Assembly: GCA_002900995.3 (NCBI GenBank)
Contig: CM035312.1
Location: 1,054,001-1,118,000 of the forward strand
From: Ganoderma boninense
Taxonomy: Eukaryota; Basidiomycota; Agaricomycetes; Polyporales; Polyporaceae
Direction of reading: 5' to 3'
Length of the DNA stretch: 64,000 nucleotides
The position numbers and the translations under genes are program-made. A model generated the notes under the pieces. The model worked only from the letters and a program-made list of their open reading frames with translations. It did no database searches and was not told the origin of the DNA. Of the stretch, positions 34,074 to 46,457 are shown one piece after another (positions within the stretch are counted from its first letter, which is position 1; every line of letters starts with the position of its first letter).

Positions 34074-35147
34074 CCCTGGTCTTGATTCTGGTCCTGATCC
34101 TGTTGCTGTATCTCGTGGATTGATGCTGCATCGACGACGCGCTACGAAGATTCTGCGGTTGGCCTCGAGCGTATGTGTCGGTGCACGAACATTGACCCTT
34201 TTTCTCAGTCTGGATTACCGAGCTGCGCATGTGGCCCCGTACGTCTACCTTGGTTTGTGGAACCCTTGTCGTACGCCGTATTGCGCCACATCTATCCTGG
34301 AACTTTTGGACAATTGTACTGCGCTCCTGGAGCTCGGGATATCGTCGATACAGAACAACACAAGCCTTGGAGTGGAACAGAGACAAAAAGCGCAGTGGCC
34401 AACGCAGGGGGCCATGATGGTTGCCTTTGGGATTGTTCCTTCTCTCCGGGCGGCAGGTTGTAGGTACCCCTTAAGGTCGTTCATATGGGGAGTTTTCTTT
34501 CCTAAATGTTTGACTTAGCTTGCGTCTGCATGAATAAACATTGAGCGTCGAGTGCAAGACAACACGTCAGAACTTTCATGGCAGGCGAAGGATTTGCTCG
34601 CCAATGTAGATCTATCGGCCGAAACACAGCTTCATAAAGCGACATTGTACAACTGACTGAGAAGTGATTTGGCCTTTAACGCAACGCGTATAGTGCAGCG
34701 TAGTTACTCACCACTGGGACAGGAAGCCGAAGGGATGGTCCAGGACATCAAACCTGTTAGTCAGGTTCTACTCAGTCATAGGTAGCTGAAGAGCTCTCGC
34801 AACTCTCGTAGCTCTCCTAAGCTTCGCGCTCTCAGCTCTACTGGAGATGAGCGAAACGATGAACACCTTTCCTACCTATGAGAAGCCTCACGACTCCCGC
34901 ATTCCCCTCGTCTTATCATCGCTTGATTCCAAATACACATGCTTGTGGAAAGCAGAAATGACCGGCGACGTCCGTTGCGACAATATAGAAGTCGGAAGAC
35001 GAGTTTGCGTAATGGCGAGGTCAGGTGGGAATGCAACGTTACAGATTGTTCGATGTGTATCGATAGCAGCTATCACAGCAGGCCTATAGCTAGACGATGC
35101 GATTGAGATGCATTGCGGGCGTACCCAGGACGTCCCCAATACACGCT
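34074..35147. other. Intergenic, nothing recognised
   Basis: 3' regions of the PB1-like gene (plus) and RRG7-like gene (minus). Short frames only. Confidence 0.5.
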
Positions 35148-35993
35148 TCAGATCCCCGACTCTCCATCTCCAACTTCTGGTATCCAGCTCTCGATACGCT
35201 GACCTCCGCTCCACAGGCCTGGACGTCCACCGCCCGAGACCGGAGAACGCTCCCATCGAGCATCGAGATGCCCAGAGAACAGACCGTCCTCTCCGCTTAA
35301 CGCAGGGTTGAACACAAGGGTACCCGGCAAGTCAGCTTCAGGGGGCGGAGCAGACTCTGAAGGGTCGGCTGGTTCAGGGAGATGCATGAGGGCGAGTGGT
35401 ATGGGAGAGGAATATGCCTCGAGGAGAGAAGCCTTCGTAAATGGGGAGGCGGAGACGAACAAGCCGACAAGAAAGCTTCGTAGGCAGCTGTTGACGGGAA
35501 CACTTGAGCTGTTGGCTGCCAAATAGGCTGAGTGGCGGAGCACGACGCCTTCGAATTCGCGTATGTATCGCGGCCCAATCTTCTTCTCCTCGGCCTTGCA
35601 TTGACCAAGAACGCGCAGGGGGGTCCGGTCGGACGATTCTTGCGGAGCTCTTGATATGTCCTGGGAGCGAGCATGTGGGAGACAGTGGGAAGGGAGCCAC
35701 CACCAACCCTGGAGGTCGACACCGCCGTCACCTTTTCCACCGACGCGGCGGAGAGACATGGAGAGATGATCGCGTAGGATGCCGACGGAGCGCTGTTCGA
35801 AGGTGACACCCTTGAGGACTGTGGAGATGGCCCGTCGCTTGATTGTCATCTGACAAGGTACCGGTGAAACGGTAGCGTTGTATAAGTAAGAGGATGGGAA
35901 GGGCAGGCGGCGGGAGGTCGGGAAGAGACAGTTTCGGTTGAGAGACGCTCTGAGGACGGAAGCAAACGATGCGTCAATGCAACAGACGCCCAT
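35148..35993 (-). CDS. RRG7: Mitochondrial RRG7/DUF2034 restriction-endonuclease-like protein
   Basis: In yeast the family is required for respiratory growth; it has a PD-(D/E)XK nuclease-like core. Here one exon shows SMSLRRVGGKGDGGVDLQGW (the GDxGxD metal-binding strand) followed by VLGQCKAEEKKIGPRYIREF, whose QCK is the (D/E/Q)-x-K catalytic element. From ATG 35993 (282 codons incl. stop) the first 47 residues are Arg/Ser-rich and poor in acidic residues, as in a mitochondrial presequence; ATG 35849 would omit them. The start lies inside a perfect 12-bp inverted repeat (35987-36017), and an out-of-frame ATG in the other arm opens an upstream frame. Likely mitochondrial DNA or RNA maintenance; substrate unproven. 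Confidence 0.82.
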   Translation of the reverse strand: MGVCCIDASFASVLRASLNRNCLFPTSRRLPFPSSYLYNATVSPVPCQMTIKRRAISTVLKGVTFEQRSVGILRDHLSMSLRRVGGKGDGGVDLQGWWWLPSHCLPHARSQDISRAPQESSDRTPLRVLGQCKAEEKKIGPRYIREFEGVVLRHSAYLAANSSSVPVNSCLRSFLVGLFVSASPFTKASLLEAYSSPIPLALMHLPEPADPSESAPPPEADLPGTLVFNPALSGEDGLFSGHLDARWERSPVSGGGRPGLWSGGQRIESWIPEVGDGESGI

Positions 35994-36017
35994 ATGCCTT
36001 GCACCGGCATATGGGCG
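35987..36017. repeat. Perfect 12-bp inverted repeat over the RRG7 start
   Basis: CGCCCATATGCC (35987-35998) and GGCATATGGGCG (36006-36017) are exact reverse complements with a 7-base loop. Each arm contains CATATG, so each gives an ATG on the minus strand: 35993 in frame with RRG7, 36010 out of frame. Confidence 0.95.
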
Positions 36018-36263
36018 CTTGAGTCGCGATCGCCGATCTACAGCGGGCGCTAGAGCAACGGTCGAGGGTCGCGTTTCTGGCCTCTCGCCTTCGCCCTCGC
36101 CTCCCCTCGCTCTTCCCTCTCTCCCCCATCTACGCGTCCCGCATCGCTCCACGACATCCCCTTGATTTACTTTCTTGACTGCCTGATTCTCGCGCGCCCA
36201 CGAGCCCTCCTGGACGTGTTCGACGCGTCAACATTATTTCGTGCGCCCGCCAGTAACGCTGGC

Positions 36264-39200
36264 ATGACCGCCGAAGACGGCCTTGTTCCCTCACGGAGTG
36301 ATTCTCAGCTCTCTCTATCATCACAGGTGAGTGCGCGAATGCTATCATACTGTTCTATTCGATGCGGGCTGTCGACTGTGGAAGATCTTCGGTGAGAACG
36401 GTGCGGACACCGTTCCATTCCCATCCCTCTCGCGCGCTCCAGAAGCCTGGTCCATATTTGGTGTCCATACCGAACCAGCTCCCCCTTGTCTCACTGGGCG
36501 ACGCGTCCACGCGTGTTTGCTTGCTCGTCACCCAGACGTCGCTTTCGTGTTGGAACATACAAGGCCGCATTGCATCGTCGTCGTCGACACGCCCTCACAC
36601 ACTGGCGACAGTCCTGAATGTCGCCCAGAGTTGTCTTGAGGGACTTGGTTTGAGGCAGCTATTTTTCGTTTCTGCGAATGCCTTCATCCACATCTTCAAT
36701 TAGAGTATATCAATGAGGATAGCAATAATTCTCGCGCACATTCATGCCTCGTGGCCAGGTTCTCTATCGGTCCTCTCTCTGAACAATCTGGTCGTGAGCT
36801 AACGTCCTCCAAATTTCTAGTCTACTCATTATACGGAATTTTTTGGGGACAATGATATTTCCGATTTGATAGCAGCAGCTCCATTCGGTGAGTCCTATTT
36901 CCAGGATTTCATGAGCGAACACTAAGCAAGAGGACCTTGCAGACGAAGAATTTGACGATGTCGGTGACATATCAATGGACACCATCGTTCCGGAGGGTTT
37001 TACCCAGCCCATTGAGAACACTGCCAAACGGAAGCGCCTTTCGGACGAGCACGAGGACTCAGAACCTGCGCGGAAATACCCCAATACTTCACAGGACACC
37101 GACTCTGAACCAGTGGGCCATGACTCCTTCACTACAATTGTTGGCGACGTATCCATCGAGGTTGTCAAACGTACCGATAGTGACGCAACAGCGGTGGGAT
37201 CCAATTCAAGCTCACAAACTACCACCTCAAATTTGGCCACCACCACGGTTGTTCGCAGCAACCCTGTCGCCTCCGGCTCATCCTGTAGCCATGATTCATT
37301 GCCTGGCGTGAGCTCTGCCGCCATAGCCACTTCAAAAACCTGTCCTAAGCCCCTAGTATCGCGACCATCATCAAGACCAGGCATCCTCGGTGATTCCATG
37401 GCCCTTAATGTGGCTGGTTCTTCGGCTCCGTCAGCTCCTCTGCAGCACGAGGTTCCGCGCTCGGTGGCAACTCTTATTCCAAATGCTTCCCCTGTATCGG
37501 CCATGGACTTCCAGTCTCCTGAACCAGTGGACGTAGTGAGTGTATCGCTATTTCTCATGGAAGCTGTACTTACAGTAGAGACATGCTAGGCGTATGCGGC
37601 CCACCACAGTAATTATCTCTACCCTCTTCCCTGGGGGGTTCAGTGGGAAATTGCTCGATACGTCAACACCGGGTTCGAGTACCATCGGTTTGAAGTGGAG
37701 TTCTTGAGAGGTTTGGCAAAACTTGGAAAGAACGCTGCGGCGGCACCCGAAGTGACCAAATTCGTCGAGGATAAGCGGCGGGTGGAGAAGGCCAAAGCTG
37801 AATCCGAAGCAGGTCTTTCTGATGCGCTCGCTGCTGGCAGTGGTAGCGACACTGCAGGCGAGTTCGCTGCGGCCTACGCTCGCGAGCAGTCTGCAAGAGT
37901 ACGTGCTTCTCAACCTGCAGTGTGAGCTTGCTACTCATGAATCATGTTTGGCAGCTTCCATGGGACGAATTAGACAAGGAGGATGAGATACTCAACAGTC
38001 ACCCTCTTGGAGCACTGGGCTGCAACGAACGGGAAGACTACAGCCAGGTTGACCCGGACTGGTACGGCGGCAAAGTCCACTTCACCGCGAAAGTCTCGAT
38101 AGACCGTCAGGGATCCGAGTTCCGCTTCGTGCTAGAGCGTCCTGCCCTGGGATCTTCTAATCGATTCATGCGTCGCTTCGGCTCACGACGGTTCATCCGC
38201 GTGCGCATCCAAAAGGACGCGCTGAAGCAAGGAGCTAAACTCAAGGAATACTTTAGGCGACCATTTATTGTCGGAACTGCCATATTTCGCGCCTTCTTCG
38301 CAAAGGAGCAGAACGTTTTCTTGGTCAGGACGAATGAGGTCGTCAGGAGGTTAGTCGGTGGCGATCTCCGTATCACGACCCCCGACCCTGGAGATCCGAG
38401 CATGGAGATATCGTTCATGGAATTCATCAAATGGCACAACGATCTGTCTTTGAACGGCGATCAGGTTGATCTCATGTACATGTCAGTGTTACTCTGTACT
38501 TACATGACCTGCAGACCATGGCGAAGTGGGCCGCACGGTTTGCACTGGGTCTGTCCAACTCCGTGCCAGGTCTTCGTCTCAAGCGAGAGAATGTAAGATT
38601 CGAGGATGACATCAGTAAGTGCACCAACCTATGTAGTGGGTACAGGTATCTGACTCATGGTTCGTGCCTCGCAATACAGTTTGTGATGCATTTGACGGAA
38701 AAGGCAAGCCCCCCAGCGAGATGCAGATGACAGACGGCTGCGGCTTTGCGAACCGCGCTGTCATGCGCCTTTTGCATGATAAGTTTCACACCTGGTTGGA
38801 AGAGCCGACCGCGATCCAGTGTCGTATTGGCGGCGCGAAGGGCTTGCTCCTTGTCCGCCATGGCCTGTCCCCTGACCAGGAAGCCGAACCGACCATCTGG
38901 CTGCGCCCATCCCAGACGAAGATCAAGTACTCCACTCTCCCTCTTGACCAGTGTATCCTCCCTGACACGGCAGACCCCGGCCAGCTTACGCTCGACGTCC
39001 TGCGTGCCTCGCGCCTGAAGTGCCCTGCGCGCCTCTCAACCGAGACGATCACGAACCTCGCGGAGAATGGCGTGCCGTTCGAGTGCTTCCGGGACCTCTT
39101 CCAGGTCAACGTGCGCGACCGCGTCGACGCGCTGCTCCAATGGAACGCCAACCCGGACGGCCGGAAGCGCGACGGGCCCGCGATGAAGCTGCTGTGGGAC

Positions 39201-41222
39201 GCGCTGGCGCGCGAGGGCGGCGTGGTCGCAGCACGGATGGCGCGTGCGGACTCGGGGCGCGCGCGGATCTCGGGGTACGTGTTTGACGATGGGGACGACG
39301 AGTTCGAGGACGAGGACGGGCTGTCGCAGCTCGACGCCGCACTGCACCAGCAGAGCAGCGCGTGGTGGGAGGACCCGATCAGCGGGAGCCCGTCGAGCCT
39401 CGAGGAGACGTGCATGACGCTCATCGATTCTGGGTTTCGCCCGGAGTCGTGCGCGGTGCTGAGGGCGAAGCTCAGGGAGGTCGCGAAGAAGGTCGTAAAG
39501 ACGTTTCAGACGAAGTTCCGCTTCGAGGTGCCGATGTCGTGCTCGGCGTTCATCGTCCCAGGTGAGTATATGCGGCTACGGTCTGCGATGGTCACTTGTG
39601 CTGACCTTTGAATCCTTCTGGTAGATCCATTCGGTGTGTTGAAAGCGAACGAGATACATGTCAGGAGCTCTCGTCTCAATTTGCTGGACCTTGAAGGAAG
39701 GACTACTGACCTGGTTCTTGGGGAGGCTCTGGTACGCCGTGCCTGAATGAATGTTGAAGGTCAATGTCTAAAGCCCTTGTCTCTCATTCAAGGTTACACG
39801 GCATCCTTGCAAGGTTCCAAGCGACGTACAAAAGGTATGGCTTGTATGGTGTTCGGTTAGTTTGATTAACCAACAACATTCACAGGTGACAGCCGTGTTC
39901 CACGAACGGCTACGACATTATCGCGATGTCATCATCGTATCAACGAAGAGCCATATGTTCAAAGGCGAGTCTCTCGATCGCCACCTGGCAAGCTTGACTG
40001 GCGGAGGTAATGGATGTCACCCAACGTCTAATGCTTCGCTAACCCTTTCGTTGAGGTGACTATGATGGCGATACAATGGAAGTCTTTTGGGATCCAGCAA
40101 TCGTCAAGGCATTCCACAGCCCAGATCCTCGCAAATTCGCGGTGGAGCCTCCAGCAGTGAAGGCTTGTCTCCGTAAGAATGCGGAATCGGTCACGGAATA
40201 CCTTGCTCAAATCCCGACTACGGCTTCAGAGGAGTTCAAGATCTACTCTTTGCAGAAGTATCTCCTTGGGGCGCTCCAGGACCGGACTCTAGTCGGGCAA
40301 TATTCCACCTGGTGGGAGAACAGCACATATTCCAAAGGATATGACAATCCTGAGACAATTTTTTTGGCATACATGTGGGTTGCATTGGTCCTTAGCCACT
40401 ATCAGTTTGGCACCTAATTTGCGTTGTAGGTTCTGTGCCGTCCTTGATGGATCGAAGACCGGAGTAACGGTCGTTCCTGAGATATTCCAAGAACACTCTC
40501 GAAATCAGGTCTGGCAAGTCCGCGCGCCGGCCTGGAAGGAATCGATGGAGGATCGCGAGCGCGAGGAGCGGGAGCAGCAGTGGCACGGTGTCCGAAGGCA
40601 GGCACGACGCCCCAATACCCTTCCGAAGTTCATCATGGATCGCCTCCGCGCGCTCATGGACGAGTGTTGCAACCTCCAGTTGCGACGCATCGAAGAGCGG
40701 CTCCCAGACATCGTGGCGAAGCGCGACGACGCGCTCGTTCGCCCATGGGAGGAAGCCTGTTCGCGCGCCGTCGCGCTCGCCGCGAGTGGCTGCGACCTCA
40801 TGCAGGCCATGCAGGCCGAGCTCGAGAAGATCAAGGCGCACGTCCACGTCATGGCCGACAAGGCGAAGGAGGCGCAGATTGCCGCCGTCCGGGGCCAGAA
40901 GAGCAAGTCATTCACAGACCTCCCCATCGAGCGGCGGCAGGACGTCCTGCGTCAGCTGTCGCGGCAGTTCCACTCGGCGCCCTCCAACCTCCTCTTCTTC
41001 GACGCGGCATCCGCGCGCCGGGTTAAAGCGTCTTATGCCTACCTCTACGACTATGAGCACTCGAACAAGAAGAAGTGGAGTCGATTCCCCTGGAACGTCG
41101 GAACCCGTGCGTTGTGCGAGATCAAGGCGGAGACGTTGGGGTTCCCGAAGACCGTCGCGGCTGAGTTTTACCCTTGGATGGTGATCAGCCCGTCCTACAC
41201 ACGAAAGTATTCCCAAACGTGA
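36264..41222 (+). CDS. RNA-dependent RNA polymerase of the QDE-1 type (RNA silencing)
   Basis: Makes double-stranded RNA from aberrant transcripts, feeding Dicer and Argonaute in quelling/RNAi. Catalytic loop GGDYDGDTMEVFWDP lies near 40068-40110; DYDGD is the DxDGD metal-binding motif of cellular RdRPs. Upstream blocks include GKVHFTAKVSIDRQGSEFRF, SRRFIRVRI, CDAFDGKGKPPSEMQMTDGC, LLLVRHGLS and CSAFIVPG; downstream is YSTWWEN and a helical C-terminus ending RKYSQT. The N-terminal part (36930-37530) is Ser/Thr-rich with KRKRLSDEHEDSE, an NLS-like disordered leader. At least ten exons; joins near 36327-36800 are uncertain, as is the start, taken as ATG 36264 followed by a GTGAGT donor at 36327. 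Length about 1,400 residues fits the family. Confidence 0.9.
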
Positions 41223-41519
41223 TGTCCCTCTCGATGTTGTTTGTTGTCATCTCTGCGCATCTAAGTCCCGAAGCCTGTATTTGTTGGATGGAGCTCTCGC
41301 ATGTGTCATCGTTCTGCTATCAGTTGTAGGTTGGTTGTAGCTGTCATCGTGTATTCCAGATATCTCTGTTGCTCTTACCTTGTCTGTCATTCAATGTTCA
41401 ACACCTCTCAATACACAGCAGGCCACCTGGCAGCCGCGGGGAAGGTCCCAAATCTGACTACAAGATATCCACGCAGATGCATACAACCATTATACTCGTC
41501 CCGAGGGCGCAAGGTATCG

Positions 41520-43484
41520 TCACGACTCCGCGGCCGTTTCGCCCTCTGTCGATGACGCCGCCGGCTCTTCCGACTTTGCCTCCTCTGGCACATCAGGTTT
41601 CGCCTCCTTTTTCTCGATGGCGACTGCGACGACGGGCTCATTGTCCACGACGCCCACAACGGTCGAGGAGACGTCTGAGTCGTCGTCCGAAGATTCCTCT
41701 TCCTCGTCGCTGCCCTCCTCCTCATCCTCCTCCTCTCCCTCTTCTTCGTCATCGTCTTCCTGCTCCTCATCGACCTTGGACACCTTCTCAGTGGACGCTT
41801 CTTGTGCGGCGGGAGCGGGGGCGTTAGAAGCCGACGATGGCGCAGTAGCAAGCTCTTCAGCCTTGACCGCAGGTGCCTCATGCGATTCCAACAGGGAGCT
41901 TTCCACCGCATCAGCCTCTGCCTTCTCCTCGGCGGCCTCGTCATGGTGGACGGGAGTCTCTTCGGGAACCGTGTGCGACTCCTCCGCCGTCTCCTGCGAC
42001 TCAGCATGTTCAGCGTGTGAGCTCTCCTCTTGCGACGACGATTCCTCCGCCTCGTCGTGTTTGATCTCTGGCTCCGGCACCACCGAGGAATCCTCTGTAT
42101 GAGCGGAATCGGCCTCTTCCTCGGGCTCTTCATGTTCCTCTTCCTCCTCCTCGGCTTTAGCCTCCTCTTCCTCCTCGGGCTCAATCTCTTGCGGAGGAGG
42201 AGTAGGAGGGGTTGTTGAGGCCGGCGAGACCAGGACAGCAGATGCGGGGAGGTCCGCCTCGACCGCAGCCGCAGCACGCTCAGCCGCAATCTCCCTGTCG
42301 ATATCGACCTCCGAAAGCTCGCCCTTCGCGAGCTCCTCCGCGACGCTGAACGCTTCGCTGTACACCATCGTATCCGTCCTATTCCTGCCGAATTTCCGCG
42401 GGCTCTCGTTCCTCCTCTGGGCTGGTGGCGCGGGTGACGTATTTGTGCCCCTCTCACCCAGTCCAGGCCTTGGGTGTTCGTCAGAGGGATTCCAGGGATG
42501 GTCGTCCCCAGGACCAGAGGAAAGGTTGCGGTGTGGGTCGAGGGAAGCGCCGAGCAATCGGGGAGGCTCAACATGGCTGGGCCGGCCGTCTTCACCCATG
42601 GCGGTCAAGCGGGGCGGGATGACGAGGAATTCGGCAGGGACGAGGTCGAACTTGGAGGTGAGGGCGAGGAAGCGGGCGTACAGCGAAGACTCGGCCTCAG
42701 CTTGCTCGAAGGCTTCGCGGTGGTGGAAATATGCATGGGCGAAGATCCGGCCAAGGCGGCGGGCGAGTGAGGAGAAATGACGATGAGAGCTGTGAGGGAC
42801 GGAGAGACTGCAAGGTATGTTTTAGCAGCTGTTCCATGAAGTGCATGTATGCATGACGTACCGTGAAGGGAACGCGCGAGGGGAGTTCAACAGCGCGGTA
42901 GCGCTGTCAAGGGTATGTAGGATATAGTCGATGGCACAACATTGCTACACCAGCATTCAACAAGTGAGTATACAGACACACTAGGCAGAAGGAAGTCGCG
43001 TACCTCCATGGCACCCTCATTCCCGTGAGCAACGCATAAATACAGCCATTCACCCGCCTTCATCTCAGGGCAGGTACTCCGCGTGCACTCCAGCTGGAGC
43101 ATGGTAATGAGGGGGTGCGAAAGGTCCTGCGCGAGTCGCCTGACATCCGGAAGTTGACATGTTGGTCTCAGACACAGGGCAGTTAGGCAACTCACCGAAG
43201 CTGTTCGTAAACCCAGCACGCTTCGTCAACACTTACACTACCGTTTCCATCCTTCTCGGCATCCTTGTCCTCCGCCTTCGATTCGCCATCCTGGCTGTCG
43301 CTGGTGCTCTTTCCTGGAATGGAGACGATTCTGTCTACGTCGTGAACGTCGAGGCGAATAAGAAGGGATATATATTCCTGGAGTTGGAACGCGCTGTCAA
43401 GGGCGGAAAGCGGAGGCAGAGATTTCACAGGGTAGAAAGAGGAGATACGAGAGCCCTTGAGGGGACGTTGGATGGCGACCGTCA
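41520..43484 (-). CDS. MOB-family (Mob1/phocein-like) protein with long acidic C-terminal tail
   Basis: MOB proteins activate NDR/LATS kinases or act in STRIPAK. After MTVAIQRPLKGSRISSFYPV comes the helical core ALDSAFQLQEYISLLIRLDV. The zinc-binding pair ECTRSTCPEM (C-x4-C) is followed by KAGEWLYLCVAHG, then after an intron QCCAIDYILHTLDSATALLN, and a second pair in RIFAHAYFHHREAF. FDLVPAEFLVIPPRL closes the domain, closest to the phocein (MOB4) class. The last exon (about 42600-41520) adds some 360 residues, of which about 230 are Glu/Asp/Ser-rich, ending STEGETAAES; canonical MOBs stop near 220. ATG 43484 is used; at least four introns. Confidence 0.85.
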
Positions 43485-43946
43485 TTTTCCGAAGAAGTGT
43501 GCAGGGAGCTCGCGGACGTCGACCACAACGCACAACATCCAACTCCTGCCTGCAGTCTCAAGACGCGACTGCCATTCGTGAGACACACATTCCTTTCTAG
43601 GTCGATGCAGGCCCTAGACTGGGGTTGGGGTTATCCCGCCGCAACTAAGTACACTCCGTCTAGACTCTACTACACTCCGTATGTGCCTCGTACGACCCAG
43701 TCTCGTCGCCATGCACCCCCGGACCCTGTGGATATTGCACAAACAAGAGTCGACAGTCGTCGATTGAGCTTGAGCAGGGGAGGTGCATGCTTTTGCACCT
43801 TAAGTTCACTGTTCCGTGCGGAACGCCGACTGGATAGACTTTCGTCATGTCGACTCATGCTGATTTTAGATTGGATAGTGCTCCTCGAGCATTTTTGACT
43901 CGAGTCATCCTCTCTCTCTCCTTCCACACGCTCGTAAAGTCGCTGC
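43485..43946. other. Divergent intergenic region (MOB / permease)
   Basis: Shared upstream region of the MOB gene (minus) and NCS1 permease gene (plus). CT-rich stretch just before the permease start; no further gene seen. Confidence 0.5.
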
Positions 43947-45934
43947 ATGGCGGCCGAAAAGCATAGCCACGGCTCGGACGCTGAGAAGGACGGCGGATCC
44001 GTGCTCGAGCTCTCCTACGCCCAGCCGGATTGGCACCATTCCCACAGATGGACGCGGAGGTTTTTGCAATGGGGCTTGGAAACTAGAGGTGTGTCTCTTT
44101 TTTCATAACTCTAGGCTCCGATCGGCTCATCTTGTGAGTGAAGGCATTACACCCGTCGCCGAAAAGGACCGTGTCGACACCCAGTACAGCAAAATATTTT
44201 TCATCTGGTTGTCTGCCAACTTCAATATCTTGTCGTGCGTGCCTGATACCTTTCGCATCCGCATGCGGACCTAAGAAGCAATGGCAGTTTCTCTGCCGGT
44301 ACCCTAGGTCCAGTGATCTTTGACCTGGGGCTTCGAGACTCGTGCCTCGTGATCCTGTTCTTCAATCTCCTTTGCAGCGCTCTTCCCGCTTACTTGTAAG
44401 TCGTCACAACCCCTTCTGAATGCTCATTAACGACTTCATTAGCTCTACATGGGGACCCAAAACGGGCCTGCGTCAGATGTGCCAAGCTCGCTACAGCTTT
44501 GGGTAGGTGATCCTCGTTACCACGCCGCGACCTAAATTTATGGCATGCCTTCAGTTTCTTCGGCGTGATCGTACCGAGCATTTTTAACCTGGCCTCCATG
44601 GTCGGGTTCTGTATCCTCAACTGTATCCTTGGAGGTCAGACATTAGCCAGCATAACCAATGGCAATCTCAGTTGGAGGTATGTTGACCTATCAAATTAGC
44701 ACATCTGTGTCCGGGAGGTTCAGAATTCCTACAGTGTCGGGATTGTGATCATCGCCATTATCTCCCTATTGGTGAGAGTCGGTCTCATAGTTCTCGTCTT
44801 CATCTCCGCCGAGCTGATGCCATGTGAAATCAGGTTTCATTCTGTGGCTACCAGGTCCTCAACTGGTACGAACGTCTGGCATGGATCCCAGTCCTGATTG
44901 GATACCTGGTTGCTCTCGGAGTCGGTGGCAAACACCTCCGCAATGAGCCTCCAGCAGAACAAGCAACAGCTCAGGCCATCCTCTCGTTCGCTGCGACCAT
45001 CGCCGGTTTCGTCATAACGTACTGCCCGCTCGGTTCAGACTTTACAATCTACTACAAGTCTTCCGTGCCCAGGTATGCAACATGCTAGAACTGCGGTGCG
45101 GATGAAGCTGATTTGAACTCGACACGATAGTTGGAAGATATTCCTGTACTCTTATCTGGGGTTTAACATTCCTATTGTACGACCCCCTCTTCCGCTCGTC
45201 GGTGATCTCGAGCCTAACACGTCCCATAGATCACCTTGCAATGCCTTGGTGCTGCAGTAGTTCTGGCGGCCCCAGCTGTTCCAGCATGGAACCAAGGATA
45301 CGGCGATGGCAACGTTGGTGGCCTAATCGAAGCTATGCTTCAGCCAACAGGGAACTTTGGGAAATTCCTCACAGTGCTCATGGCCCTGAGCGTAACGGCG
45401 AACATCGCACCCACCATCTATTCCTTTGGCCTGAACTTCCAAATATTCATCCCGCCCCTCGCCGTTATCCCCCGCTACATGTTCGCGCTCCTCGCGACAG
45501 CCATGTAAGCCCCCACTGCACTCACGCATGTCCACGTACTAATCATCCTATTTTCTAGCCTCATCCCCATCTCGATCGTCGGTGCGCACAAATTCTACGA
45601 CACCCTCACGAATTTCCTCTCGCTCATCGGTTACTGGGCGAGCGCCTTCGGTGGCGTCGTCCTCGTCGAGCACCTCGTCATCAGGCGCGGTTCCTTCGCC
45701 GCCTACGACTACCGCTTCTGGGATGACTACCGCCGCCTACCCACCGGGCTACCCGCCCTCGGTGCGTGCTTGCTCGCGTGCGCGCTCATCGTGCCGTCGA
45801 TGGACCAGGTGTGGTTCGTCGGCCCGATCGCTCAGAAGACGGGCGACATCGGGTTCGAGCTCGCGTTCGCATCTGCGCCGCTGTTCTATGTTCCGCTAAG
45901 ATACTTGGAGCTGCGGTTCAGACCGTTAGTATGA
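43947..45934 (+). CDS. NCS1-family purine/cytosine permease (Fcy2-like)
   Basis: Twelve-TM proton symporter for purines and cytosine in the plasma membrane. Starts MAAEKHSHGSDAEKDGGS; the conserved WLSANFNILSFSAGTLGP loop before TM1, YFSTWGPKTGLRQMCQARYS with the FG-FFG stretch, and the TM3 region IFNLASMVGFCILN are typical. TM6-7 has ITYCPLGSDFTIYY, and TM8 NIAPTIYSFGLNFQ holds residues known to line the substrate site in Fcy/FcyB proteins. C-terminal exons give SLIGYWASAFGGVVLVEHLV. About a dozen introns of 50-70 nt; stop TGA 45932-45934. Length about 490-500 residues fits the family. Exact substrate among purines, cytosine or related bases cannot be told. Confidence 0.93.
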
Positions 45935-46457
45935 CGGCGGGATGAAGTAAGGAGGCATTCGCGGTCATTGGGGGCCCTTTAGCCGGCTGTATTTCGGCAG
46001 CACAGGCCAGATTGCCCTTGAAGTTATAGCTTAGCGGTAGATGCAATATTTTATTGTATACAGCAATACTAGGATCATGCTACGCTGCTATCCCAGCTTC
46101 CAATATTAAATCCAGCCATGCCGGGCCTGTAGGGGGAGGGGAGCACCGACGACGGCCGCTGGAATCGATCTTCGCAGCCTCGCTACAAAGATGACAAGCG
46201 TTCCACCAAAGTTCCTGTGCTACACTCCGGAGTACCCATATCAGTATATCTTTCCATTTCGTAGGCTCCCTGATTGACGCAAAATACAGATACATCGTCC
46301 CCCAATGTGGGCTCGAGGAACGACGTGATGAGCGAATGGGGTTTGTGTTGGCTGATGGGTGGGAATTCCGCAGAGCGGCACGCGGAAGAATTATAGCAGG
46401 TCGTCGACATCTCCCTGCGATCCCTAAGCCGTGACGGTCCAGGGACTGGCAAGGACA
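45935..46457. other. Convergent intergenic region
   Basis: 3' regions of the permease (plus) and the 7TM gene (minus). A minus-strand frame continues to 46080-46560 and could be an alternative 3' end of the 7TM gene. Confidence 0.45.

Noticed and set aside
33251..34123. 290-codon plus frame
   Set aside because: Arg/Pro/Ala-rich without a domain. The overlapping frame carries the PB1-like fold, so this is mostly a shadow.
41408..42595. 395-codon Arg/Ser/Lys-rich minus-strand frame
   Set aside because: It is the shifted reading of the Glu/Asp/Ser-coding tail of the MOB gene on the same strand; GA-rich codons read as Arg/Lys in the next frame.
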